Shown here: positions 1-8,800 of the stretch, piece by piece
Position numbering within the stretch: position 1 is the stretch's first letter
Layout of the letters: every line of letters begins with the position of its first letter
DNA from: Phyllobacteriaceae bacterium
GTDB lineage: Bacteria > Pseudomonadota > Alphaproteobacteria > Rhizobiales > Rhizobiaceae
Assembly: GCA_024645155.1 (NCBI GenBank)
Contig: JAHEGF010000033.1
Span: 1-13,771, forward strand
Direction: 5' to 3'
Length of the DNA: 13,771 bases
Made by a program: the position numbers and the translations under genes
Notes under the pieces: generated by a model
What the model was told of the DNA's origin: nothing
Databases searched by the model: none
What the model saw: the letters and a program-made list of their open reading frames with translations, nothing else

Positions 1-2
1 CA

Positions 3-1196
3 CCGTCAATCGAAAACCGGTTGATCAAAAGCCACTTTGTAGACGCGTTGAGCGAACTCAATGCGCCGCAAATCGAAGCGTTCATTCGTGACACGCGGGT
101 ACTCGCCTTTGATGGCATAGCCGGCTTTCCGGACGACGCGAAGCGGGCTGCCGCTGACGCCCTTCGTGCGCTGCATGACACATCGGTGTTGGTGTTAACT
201 GTGGTGGTGGTCTTTGCCGCACTGGCCGGATTGCTGTTTGCCTTGAAGAAAGTCTCGATGCCGTTCCGCGCCCGGACAGCAGTGGAAGCCATTTTTCGCG
301 GATTTCTGATTGCCTGTTCGCTGATCGCAATTCTCACGACATTTGGCATTGTGCTCTCGCTGATATTCGAATCGCTGCGGTTTTTCCAGAAAGTACCATT
401 GCTTGATTTTCTGTTCGGCATGCACTGGAGTCCGCAAAGCGCCTTTGAGGCAGTGGGCGGGGAAGGTTCCGGAGTCAATTCGACGGTCTTTGGAGCGATA
501 CCCCTGTTTACCGGTACGTTGCTAATCACGATCATCGCAATGCTTGTTGCAGCGCCGGTTGGTCTGATGTCGGCCATCTACCTGTCGGATTATGCTTCGG
601 CCACGGTGCGTTCGGTGGCAAAGCCGTTGCTTGAGATCCTGGCAGGTATTCCGACAGTCGTCTACGGGTTCTTTGCTGCCTTGACCGTTGCACCGTTTTT
701 CCGGACGACGGGCGAGAGCCTGGGTCTTGATGTCTCCTCGGAATCAGCGCTTGCTGCGGGCGTTGTCATGGGAATCATGATCATTCCGTTCGTTTCATCC
801 CTTTCCGACGATATCATCAATGCCGTTCCGCAAGCACTGCGCGACGGATCGGCGGGGCTTGGTGCGACGAAGTCCGAAACCATAAAGAAAGTGGTACTGC
901 CTGCCGCACTGCCAGGCATTGTTTCGGCACTGCTGCTGGCTGTCAGCCGGGCGATTGGTGAGACAATGATCGTGGTCATGGCGGCCGGGCTTGCCGCCAA
1001 TCTGACGATCAATCCCCTTGAAGCCGTGACAACTGTAACTGTTCAGATCGTCACGCTCCTGATTGGTGACCAGGAATTTGATAGTGCCAAAACCCTGGCT
1101 GCGTTTGCTCTTGGCCTGATGTTGTTCGTGATCACGCTGACACTCAATATTATTGCGTTGCGCATCGTGCAGAAATACCGGGAACAATATGACTGA
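3..1196 (+). CDS. pstC: Phosphate ABC transporter permease PstC (5' end outside window)
   Basis: PstC is one of the two inner-membrane permease subunits of the high-affinity phosphate transporter PstSCAB. The C-terminal half has the ABC-permease fold: several hydrophobic helices, a motif resembling the EAA loop (GATKSETIKKVVLPAALPGI, about nt 864-923) that contacts PstB, then SRAIGETMIV. The N-terminal part visible here has two further hydrophobic segments (about nt 187-250 and 300-370) and a linker ending LLDFLFGMHWSPQ, typical of the extended alphaproteobacterial PstC with a DUF3708-like region. The reading frame is open to the left edge with no in-frame stop, and such proteins are usually near 490 aa. 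The TTG at 21 is therefore probably internal, and roughly 90-100 N-terminal residues lie outside the window. The stop overlaps the pstA start. Identity is secure; only the true start is unseen. Confidence 0.95.
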   Translation, partial: PSIENRLIKSHFVDALSELNAPQIEAFIRDTRVLAFDGIAGFPDDAKRAAADALRALHDTSVLVLTVVVVFAALAGLLFALKKVSMPFRARTAVEAIFRGFLIACSLIAILTTFGIVLSLIFESLRFFQKVPLLDFLFGMHWSPQSAFEAVGGEGSGVNSTVFGAIPLFTGTLLITIIAMLVAAPVGLMSAIYLSDYASATVRSVAKPLLEILAGIPTVVYGFFAALTVAPFFRTTGESLGLDVSSESALAAGVVMGIMIIPFVSSLSDDIINAVPQALRDGSAGLGATKSETIKKVVLPAALPGIVSALLLAVSRAIGETMIVVMAAGLAANLTINPLEAVTTVTVQIVTLLIGDQEFDSAKTLAAFALGLMLFVITLTLNIIALRIVQKYREQYD

Positions 1197-2775
1197 TACG
1201 GTCCTGAATTCCGGCGGAATTCCAGGCAGGTCCGTTCACACGAATGACGGTGCCCGTGGCCGTCTGGCGCGCCGTTATACGGCAGAACGAAGGTTCAAAT
1301 GGCTGGGCGCCGGTGCCGTGGCAGTTGCCATACTGCTATTGGGGGTCCTGCTTTCGACCATCGTAGTTCAGGCGGTTCCGGCCTTTCGTGCCAACTATCT
1401 GTTGTTGCCGGTCGACCTTTCAGAAAAAAATGTGGATTCCGCAAGGCCCGAGAACGCAGACTATGACGCGATCGTCCGCGACGGGCTATACAGGTTGCTT
1501 CCCGGCGTCACCTCGCGATCGGAAAAGCGGGCGTTGCGCGGCATTGTTTCATCAGCGTCCGGATTCTTGCTGCAACGCGATGTTGTTGCCGGCAGTACGC
1601 TTCGCGGTGGTGCAACAACCGTCGGAATCCCGCTCGATGATTTCGCCGATTTGTACATGAAAGGGCTTCTGGCCGAAAAGCAGACCGTTATCGAACTTGC
1701 CGGCGCGCCGTCGATCGCTGTCGATGGCGGCATGGCGTTGATTACAAACGCGCCGCAGATACTGGACGCGATTACGGCCCGTGGTGCCGGACGTGCCGGA
1801 GACGATGGCGGTATCCGGCTATCCGTGAAAGATCCGTCTTTTCTGGTGGAGACAGGCAGACTTGTTCTGAAGATCAAGACAGCATCGGCGGCCAGAACAG
1901 ACGCAACCATACTTCACACAGTGCCAATGGCTGGAAGCAAGGCCACACAATTGCGCATTGTCGAAACACCGGAAAGCCAGCGCAAGATCTCCGATCAGGA
2001 GGTGGCGTGGCTCAATGACTTGCAGAACCGTGGAGCGATAGAAAGCCGCTGGAGTGAGCTTTTCCTTTTTTCAGGCGCGAGCCGCGAGCCGGAAATCGCC
2101 GGCATTTGGGGCGCAGTCGTCGGATCGCTGCTGACATTGATTGTCACATTGGCACTTGCGTTTCCGGTCGGAGTCGGCGCTGCCGTCTATCTTGAAGAAT
2201 TTGCGCCCAAGAACCGCTGGACGCAGCTGATCGAGGTCAACATCAACAATCTGGCAGCCGTTCCATCAATCGTGTTCGGCCTGCTCGGTCTTGCCGTGTT
2301 TCTCAACTGGTTCAACCTGCCGCGGTCTGCGCCGGTTGTTGGCGGATTCGTGCTGGCGCTGATGACATTGCCGACAATTATCATTGCCGCGCGTGCCTCG
2401 TTGCGCGCGGTGCCGCTATCGGTGCGCGAAGCCGCCCTGGGTATTGGCGCATCGCGCGCCCAAACCGTGTTACATCACGTATTGCCACTGGCGATGCCCG
2501 GAATCATGACTGGCACGATTATCGGCATGGCGCAGGCGTTGGGTGAGACGGCACCATTGCTGATGATAGGTATGGTGGCTTTTATCGTCGATATTCCCGG
2601 CGGATTTACCGATCCGGCGACAGTGTTGCCAGTTCAGATTTTCATGTGGGCGGATTTCCCGGAACCGGCGTTCCGCCATAAAACGGCTGGTGCAATTCTT
2701 GTGTTGCTTGCATTTCTCGTACTGATGAACGCGCTAGCTGTGATTTTGCGCCGCCGCTTTGAACGCCGCTGGTAG
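1189..2775 (+). CDS. pstA: Phosphate ABC transporter permease PstA
   Basis: Second permease subunit of PstSCAB. I chose ATG 1189 because it has a GGGA Shine-Dalgarno at 1180-1183 and overlaps the pstC stop (ATGACTGA), implying translational coupling. A frame extension to 1153 would lie inside pstC. The product is 528 aa. One membrane segment (about residues 33-55) precedes a DUF3333-like periplasmic region of about 240 residues. The transporter domain with multiple helices follows from about residue 304. Its EAA-type loop reads REAALGIGASRAQTVLHHVL and is followed by AQALGETAPLLMIG. Alphaproteobacterial PstA proteins I know are about 430-440 aa, so this one is about 90-100 aa longer, with the extra sequence in the periplasmic part before the conserved RKISDQEVAWLNDL stretch. 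The frame is intact and ends in RRRFERRW. Confidence 0.95.
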   Translation: MTDTVLNSGGIPGRSVHTNDGARGRLARRYTAERRFKWLGAGAVAVAILLLGVLLSTIVVQAVPAFRANYLLLPVDLSEKNVDSARPENADYDAIVRDGLYRLLPGVTSRSEKRALRGIVSSASGFLLQRDVVAGSTLRGGATTVGIPLDDFADLYMKGLLAEKQTVIELAGAPSIAVDGGMALITNAPQILDAITARGAGRAGDDGGIRLSVKDPSFLVETGRLVLKIKTASAARTDATILHTVPMAGSKATQLRIVETPESQRKISDQEVAWLNDLQNRGAIESRWSELFLFSGASREPEIAGIWGAVVGSLLTLIVTLALAFPVGVGAAVYLEEFAPKNRWTQLIEVNINNLAAVPSIVFGLLGLAVFLNWFNLPRSAPVVGGFVLALMTLPTIIIAARASLRAVPLSVREAALGIGASRAQTVLHHVLPLAMPGIMTGTIIGMAQALGETAPLLMIGMVAFIVDIPGGFTDPATVLPVQIFMWADFPEPAFRHKTAGAILVLLAFLVLMNALAVILRRRFERRW

Positions 2776-2787
2776 CCGGAGGAAAGT

Positions 2788-3612
2788 GTGTTGGACATGA
2801 GTATTGCAAACCTGGATGTGGCCGCTACTCCCGCGGATACGGAAACGAGCGCGCAAACAGTCAAGATCAGCAGCCGGGAGGTTGACGTCTTCTATGGCGA
2901 CAAACAGGCATTGTTCAGCATCAATCTGGATGTTCGCGAGAATATGGTCACCGCTCTGATCGGACCATCTGGTTGCGGCAAATCAACATTTCTGCGCTGC
3001 CTGAACAGAATGAATGACACAATCGACATTTGCAGGGTGAGCGGTGAAATCCGCCTCGACGGCGTTGATATTCACGATCCGCAGATTGACGTTGTCGAAC
3101 TGCGGGCGCGGGTTGGAATGGTATTTCAAAAACCGAACCCGTTTCCAAAATCGATCTATGACAATGTGGCCTATGGCGCACGCATTCACGGATTGGCGCG
3201 AACCAAACCCGAACTTGACGAGATTGTCGAGACCAGCCTGCAAAAGGCGGGACTTTTGGGCGAAGTCAGGGACCGTCTTGATGAGCCCGGTACCGGCCTG
3301 TCGGGCGGGCAGCAGCAGCGATTGTGCATTGCGCGCGCGATCGCTGTCAGTCCGGAAGTCATCTTGATGGACGAGCCTTGTTCGGCACTCGACCCAATCG
3401 CAACGGCAAAGGTCGAGGAACTGATCAGCGAGCTTCGCACCAACTATACAATCGTGATAGTGACGCATTCGATGCAGCAGGCTGCCCGGGTGTCACAGCG
3501 CACGGCGATGTTCCATCTTGGAATTCTGGTTGAAGTAAACGACACAGACCGGATGTTTACAAATCCCGACGATGAGCGCACGCGAGACTATATTACCGGC
3601 CGGTATGGATGA
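2788..3612 (+). CDS. pstB: Phosphate ABC transporter ATP-binding protein PstB
   Basis: Cytoplasmic ATPase that powers phosphate import through PstCA. All ABC motifs are visible: Walker A GPSGCGKST (residues 59-67), Q-loop in VFQKPNPFP, signature LSGGQQQR (171-178), Walker B VILMDEP with D195/E196, and the switch His in VTHSMQQ (H227). GTG 2788 is taken as the start because the strong GGAGG at 2778-2782 lies 5 nt upstream. TTG 2791 (8 nt) is equally plausible and ATG 2797 is rather far. At 274 aa it is of usual size with a short N-terminal tail. It lies 12 nt after pstA and 9 nt before phoB, so it is surely in the same transcript. Confidence 0.97.
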   Translation: MLDMSIANLDVAATPADTETSAQTVKISSREVDVFYGDKQALFSINLDVRENMVTALIGPSGCGKSTFLRCLNRMNDTIDICRVSGEIRLDGVDIHDPQIDVVELRARVGMVFQKPNPFPKSIYDNVAYGARIHGLARTKPELDEIVETSLQKAGLLGEVRDRLDEPGTGLSGGQQQRLCIARAIAVSPEVILMDEPCSALDPIATAKVEELISELRTNYTIVIVTHSMQQAARVSQRTAMFHLGILVEVNDTDRMFTNPDDERTRDYITGRYG

Positions 3613-3621
3613 TGGTGTCTG

Positions 3622-4326
3622 ATGGCGAATGACAAAATGGGAAAAGCGAAAATCCTTGTCGCCGAAGACGAGGAAGCACTGGGCATCCTGCTGCGCTACA
3701 ATCTTGAAGCTGAGGGCTATTCTGTGGAGATCGTCGAACGCGGCGATGAGGCCGAATTGCGCCTCAATGAGAATCCTCCCGATCTGCTGGTGCTCGACTG
3801 GATGATTCCCGGCGTGTCCGGCATTGAACTGTGCAGGCGAATCCGCCAGGCAAAGGACATATCGACGTTGCCGGTGCTCATGTTGACCGCCCGCGGCGAA
3901 GAAGGCGACCGGGTTCGCGGGTTGTCGACCGGTGCCGACGACTACATGGTCAAGCCGTTTTCGATGGCTGAATTCATTGCGCGTGTCCGGGCCTTGCTGC
4001 GCCGGTCAAAACCCGAGATTCTGGCGAATGTCCTGTCCGTATCCGATATCGTGCTTGATCGTGAAACACACCGGGTATTCCGCAGCGAAACGGAAATCGC
4101 CCTTGGCCCTACCGAGTTTCGCCTTCTGCAATTCCTGCTGCAGAATCCCGGTCGCGTATTTTCGCGTGGCCAGCTTCTCGACAATGTTTGGGGAGATACC
4201 GTCTATATCGATGAACGGACGGTCGATGTTCATATCGGGCGGTTACGAAAAGCGATCAATGCTGGCGATGCCGTCGATCCGATACGCACGGTTCGCGGCG
4301 CTGGATACTCCATTCGGGAGAACTGA
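3622..4326 (+). CDS. phoB: Phosphate regulon response regulator PhoB
   Basis: OmpR-family DNA-binding response regulator that, when phosphorylated by PhoR, binds Pho boxes and activates phosphate-starvation genes, usually including the pst operon itself. The receiver domain (about 10-122) has the acidic pocket E15/D16, phospho-acceptor D59 in LLVLDWMIPG, T89 in MLTARGEEGD and K111 in MVKPFS. The winged-helix domain (about 135-232) ends with RTVDVHIGRLRKAI and the usual RTVRGAGYSI. It is 234 aa, normal for PhoB. ATG 3622 is taken as start; ATG 3637 (MGKAKILVAE) is an alternative, as neither has a textbook ribosome site. It directly follows pstB with no phoU between them. The pst context makes PhoB far more likely than another OmpR-type regulator. 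Confidence 0.93.
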   Translation: MANDKMGKAKILVAEDEEALGILLRYNLEAEGYSVEIVERGDEAELRLNENPPDLLVLDWMIPGVSGIELCRRIRQAKDISTLPVLMLTARGEEGDRVRGLSTGADDYMVKPFSMAEFIARVRALLRRSKPEILANVLSVSDIVLDRETHRVFRSETEIALGPTEFRLLQFLLQNPGRVFSRGQLLDNVWGDTVYIDERTVDVHIGRLRKAINAGDAVDPIRTVRGAGYSIREN

Positions 4327-4410
4327 ACGAAACGGGGCTGCCACCTTGACCTTGGCGGCGGGCCGTGGTGTTTCAACTTGTTTGATGCCCACGCTAAAAG
4401 GCCCAAAACC

Positions 4411-5718
4411 ATGCACGATGCCGCGATACGGGGGCTGGCCCGTGATCTTAGGAACCGGGCCGAAGCCGGCAATCCGATACGAATCGGCCTGATCGGTTGC
4501 GGCGAGATGGGAACGGATATCGTGACCCAGGTTGCACGTATGCCCGGGCTCGAAATCGGCGCGATTGCCGAGCACAAGGTCGAAAGCGCGTTGGAAGCGG
4601 TGTCACTGGCTGGCAGCGGCATCAAGGCGGAAGAGGCGGAAACGGCGGTGGAGATTACCGCGGCGATCGAGGCCGGCAGGATACCGGTATCGCCTGATGC
4701 CGGCGCGGTTGCCACACATCCTATGGTCGATGTGGTCATTGACGCGACCGGCAAGCCCGGTGTGGGCGCAGAGATCGGCCTGGCAGCTATGGAGGCGGGC
4801 AAGCATCTGGTCATGATGAATGTCGAGGCTGATGTGACAATCGGTGCATTTCTGAAACAGGAAGCGCAGCGCCTTGGCGTCATTTATTCGCTAGGCGCAG
4901 GCGATGAACCATCGGCCTGCATCGAACTGATCGATTTTGTTACGGCACTGGGTTTCCCGGTGATTTGTGCAGGCAAGGGCAAGAACAATCCACTCAATCA
5001 CAATGCGACGCCAGACGCCTATGAGGACGAAGCGGCGCGCCGCAACATGAACCCGCGCATGCTCGTGGAGTTTGTTGACGGTTCAAAGACAATGGTCGAA
5101 ATGGCTGCCATTGCCAACGCCACCGGCCTGTTGCCAGACAAGCCCGGCATGCACGGCCCTTCTGCCACACGTGACGAACTGGCCAAGGTTCTGATACCCG
5201 AAGCCGACGGCGGGGTGCTAGGCGCGGCAGGCCGGGTGGATTTTTCCGTGGGCAAGGGTGTCGCTCCTGGTGTCTTTGTAATCATCAAAGCCCCCCATCG
5301 ACGCATCCATGAGCGCCTTGCCGACCTGAAAATGGGCGTTGGTCCGTACTACTCTTTTTTGCGGCCATACCATCTGACAAGTCTGGAAGTGCCTTTGACG
5401 TGCGCAAGAATTGCGCTTTATGGCAAAGCGGACATGCAGCCGCTTGACCGGCCTGTTGCCGAAGTTTGTGCGGTTGCCAAAAAGGATCTGAAAGCCGGCG
5501 ACCGGCTCGATGCAATAGGCGAATACACCTACCGCGCCTGGATAATGACAACTGACGAAGCGCGGGCCGCCGGGGCGATCCCGTGCGGCATACTGGAGGG
5601 AGGCACTGTAACGGCGCCAATAGCCAGGGGCGAATTGATTACCAGATCGAATGCGCTGCCTGATCAAAGTGCGAAAATCGTGGTACTGCGCAACCGCCAG
5701 GATGCGATTACTGGCTGA
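4411..5718 (+). CDS. SAF-domain homoserine-dehydrogenase-like NAD(P) oxidoreductase; candidate DXR-II (DRL)
   Basis: A 435-residue NAD(P)-dependent oxidoreductase of the COG4091 type. The Rossmann motif GxGxxG is at residues 29-34 (IGLIGCGEMGTDIV). The middle contains GKGKNNPLNHNATPDAYED and VEFVDGSKTMVEMAAIANAT. A SAF-like C-terminal domain follows from about 350 (VAEVCAVAKKDLKAGDRLD). ATG 4411 is preferred, with AAAAGG at 4396-4401; an in-frame TTG at 4378 would add 11 residues. Annotated relatives are called predicted homoserine dehydrogenase or SAF-domain protein. The same family includes DXR-II (DRL), known from Brucella, which makes 2-C-methyl-D-erythritol 4-phosphate in the isoprenoid pathway. 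From memory this protein resembles that enzyme along its length, but I could not align them. The family call is secure; the substrate is inference. It is probably separate from the pho operon, 84 nt downstream of phoB. Confidence 0.8.
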   Translation: MHDAAIRGLARDLRNRAEAGNPIRIGLIGCGEMGTDIVTQVARMPGLEIGAIAEHKVESALEAVSLAGSGIKAEEAETAVEITAAIEAGRIPVSPDAGAVATHPMVDVVIDATGKPGVGAEIGLAAMEAGKHLVMMNVEADVTIGAFLKQEAQRLGVIYSLGAGDEPSACIELIDFVTALGFPVICAGKGKNNPLNHNATPDAYEDEAARRNMNPRMLVEFVDGSKTMVEMAAIANATGLLPDKPGMHGPSATRDELAKVLIPEADGGVLGAAGRVDFSVGKGVAPGVFVIIKAPHRRIHERLADLKMGVGPYYSFLRPYHLTSLEVPLTCARIALYGKADMQPLDRPVAEVCAVAKKDLKAGDRLDAIGEYTYRAWIMTTDEARAAGAIPCGILEGGTVTAPIARGELITRSNALPDQSAKIVVLRNRQDAITG

Positions 5719-5727
5719 TTATATACG

Positions 5728-5752
5728 ATCTTAACTAACCGATTAAGATTTT
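5728..5752. repeat. AT-rich inverted repeat between the oxidoreductase gene and cas9
   Basis: A perfect 7-bp inverted repeat, ATCTTAA (5728-5734) and TTAAGAT (5743-5749), is separated by 8 nt and runs into TTTT (5749-5752). It starts 9 nt after the stop of the upstream gene. It could be a weak intrinsic terminator for that gene or an operator/promoter-region palindrome for cas9. The stem has no strong GC core, so the terminator reading is tentative. The surrounding 40 nt is among the most AT-rich stretches in the window. Confidence 0.35.
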
Positions 5753-5770
5753 GGCAGCGTTCCTGATGGA

Positions 5771-5826
5771 CCGTGCCGCCCAAGCTCCGGCAGTTGCCTT
5801 TTTGGTGTCCGGGCGCGGCGGAAGGG
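5771..5826 (+). promoter_or_regulatory. Structured leader and ribosome binding site of cas9
   Basis: GGAAGGG at 5820-5826 stands 6 nt before ATG 5833 and decides the cas9 start. An imperfect 11-bp GC-rich stem can form between 5771-5781 (CCGTGCCGCCC) and 5811-5821 (GGGCGCGGCGG), with one G-T pair and two mismatches, and its 3' arm touches the ribosome site. Inside the loop, GGCA/TGCC (5789-5798) is followed by five T (5799-5803). The ribosome site is well supported. The hairpins are only read by eye and may be chance in GC-rich DNA. Confidence 0.45.
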
Positions 5827-5832
5827 ATTATC

Positions 5833-8800
5833 ATGGATCGGTCTCCGTTGTCGTTTTCCTTCGACATCGGCACGAACTCCATCGGCTGGTGTGTGCTGAA
5901 TCTGGACAAAACCGGCAATCCGTGCGGCGTGGTTGCCTGCGGGGTCCGGGTGTTCCCGGGTTCGGTAAGAGGCCGCGTAGCAAAACCGGCGGTGCTTGAA
6001 CGAAAAGCTGCCCGTTCGGCGTCGCGGCGCCGTGACAGGTTCGTGCGCAGGCGAAAGGCAACCGCTCGTGCCTTGGTGGAGATAGGGCTGCTGCCGGAAA
6101 AAGCGAGCGCCTATGAAAAGGTGGTCAGGGCCGGCGGAGACCGTCCTTGCGGCGGCATTTCACCTTGTGATCCATATGTTCTGCGGGCCCGGGCACTTCA
6201 TGATCGCCTTGAGCCTTTCGAAATCGGCCGTGCGTTGATGCATTTGGCCAAACGCCGGGGCCGAAAAAGCCGGCGTATGGGCGGGACATGCAGGACAACC
6301 GGGCTTCCGGGCCCGGATCTTGCCAAAAGGCGGGTCGATGGCCTCGAAGTTCGAAACAGGGCTTTTCGGAACCCGCGCTGGACCACGGAACCAGATCTGC
6401 CGTTGGTGACCCGGGAGGCAACTGAACGGGAATTCGCAGAAATCTGGACCGCCCAGAGCAAATTTTATCCGGATATCCTGACACCGGCGCGATGTGCGCG
6501 GCTGTTTCGAATCGTGTTTCATGAAAGAGATGTAAAAATCCCGCCGCCGGGGAATTGTCGCATCATATTACACGAGTGCCGCGCGCCCCGTGTTTCCCGG
6601 GTATTCCAGCGCTTCCGCCTGCTGAAGGAACTGAATGACCTTCGGCTGGCGGAACGCGGCGGAAAAACGCGCATATTGACGTTGAGGGAACGAAACATTC
6701 TGCATGAACTGATGCAGCATGAAACCTTTGTTTCTTACGGGGAAATGAAGCGCGCGTTGCAGCTTTCGCCGGATACCTCCTTCAGCCGCGAAGTTACCGG
6801 TTCGACGGGAATTTTCGGCAGCCGGTCTGACCATTCCAGGCGCCTCGACGGCTACGGCCGCTATGGGCAAACCGCACTTATGGCCCTGATTAGACACCTT
6901 GAAAAAGATGTCATCAGCGAAACTGAAGCGCTTCAGCTTGCCGGACTGGATAAAGGCGACAATCGGCAACATCGCAAAGCCTTTGATCTATTGCCGCCCT
7001 ATCCCGAAGTACTGGTTCGCCACCTGCCGGGACAGTGCGCGGATGATGGCCACTCCGGAATAGGCAAGCAGTTGCGATTGGCAAATACCACCGTTCACGT
7101 TGCGCTCAATCAACTGCGCCGGGTGGTCAACCGGCTTATTACCCGGTTTGGAAATCCCGAAAACATTGCCATCGAGATGGCACGCGACATAAGGAGTTCG
7201 GCTCCTGAAAAGGCCGCAATAAATCTCCTGGCAGGCGAAAAGAACCGCAGGGCGGCAGACTTTTCCTTGCGGTTCTCTGAATTGCGCAGACGCATACCGG
7301 ACCTGGCAGACAACCGGGTGAACCGGAAAAAAGTGCGATTGTGGGAACAGCTTGATCAGGGAGATGCCCATAACAGGCGATGTGTCTATACCGGGAAGCG
7401 AATTGGCGAAAAGGCACTATTTTCGACGGAGGTGGAACTTGACCACATTCTTCCATATTCACGCACACTCGACAGCAGCCTTGACAACATGATCGTGTGC
7501 CTGGCCGCAGCCAACAGGGTCAAGCATGATCGTGCACCATCCCTGGTCGGCGAATGGGAAGACTGCCAGAAGGGTATTTCGAGCCGTGTCCTGAACCTGC
7601 CCGAGACAAAGCGCTGGCGGTTTTTCCAAGGGGCGTTCGACAGATTTGAGCGGGAGGAAGGGTTTTCACCGCGACAATTGTCGGATACCCGCTATCTGGC
7701 CCGGCTTGCACGCGAGTATCTCGATTGCCTGTTTGATCGTCGGTCTACCCGATCTCCGTTTCGCGGCGTGCGGGTCGTCCCGAGCAGGGTCACCGCAAAA
7801 CTGCGCCGGTGCTGGCGGATGGATAATCTGGCAGGTCCAAGATCTGGCGGTTACGGAGCGTCCTCGAAATCGCGCAACGATCACCGGCAACATGCGGTTG
7901 ATGCAGCGATCATCGGTGTTGTCACGCCGCATTTGTTCCGCAAGATTGCCGGGGCCACGGCTTACCGCCACTCCGGCCGATCCGGTTTGATGCCGCAAAT
8001 GCCCTGGCCAGAGTTTCGCACCGAAGTGCTGCGCCATATGTCAAATGTCATTGTGAGCCACAAGGCAGATCATGGCACCTTGCCGGTGCAGCAGGCCGGA
8101 TCCAGCAGTGCCACAGCCGGAAAACTGCATAACGCGACAGCCTACGGTCCGACATGCGAGACCGCCGGCAGCGGGCTTCCGCTGGTAACGGTCCGCAAAC
8201 CATTTTTGGCCCTGGCTCGTCACGACGTTTGTAAGATACGGGACCTTGAACTGCGCAACAGGTTGAGCGCCGCGATAGCCGGCAGCAATGGACGGGATAT
8301 CAAAAATGTGTTGGCTGATTTTCGCGCCACAGATGCGGTCTGCCGCAATATCCGACGTGTACGGCTGATAACCGCAATGCGGGTTGCGGAGATTCGTGAC
8401 GGTCAGGGGCGGGTGTTCAAATGCTGCAAGGGCGATTCCAATCATCGCGCCGACATCTGGGAATTGCCTGATGGAAAATGGGTCTCGGAAGTGGTGACAA
8501 TGCACGCGGCGCATCAACCGGGCTGGCGGTCGTCCATTCGCGCCAGGCACCACAATGCGCGAAAGGTCATGACCTTGCATCGCAATGACATGATCGCCTT
8601 TTCGAACAGGGATGACCGCAACGAAACCGAGGTCGCAAGGGTAGTCAAGTTCACGCGCGACGGGCGCATGTGCTTTGTCCGTCACAATGAAGCCGGCAAT
8701 CTGAAAGCGAGGGATGGCGATACGGATGATCCGTTTCGCTACATTGTCATGGTTGCGTCCACACTGAAATTGCTGGAGGCCAGGCGCATCCGTGTCGATG

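Noticed and set aside
4327..4410. Terminator between phoB and the oxidoreductase gene
   Set aside because: The gap is GC-rich with scattered complementary words (CCAC/GTGG) but no compact stem followed by a T-run.
5719..5832. CRISPR repeat or array next to cas9
   Set aside because: No 30-40 nt unit recurs here or in the 113 nt after cas9; both gaps are too short for even two repeat-spacer units with a leader.
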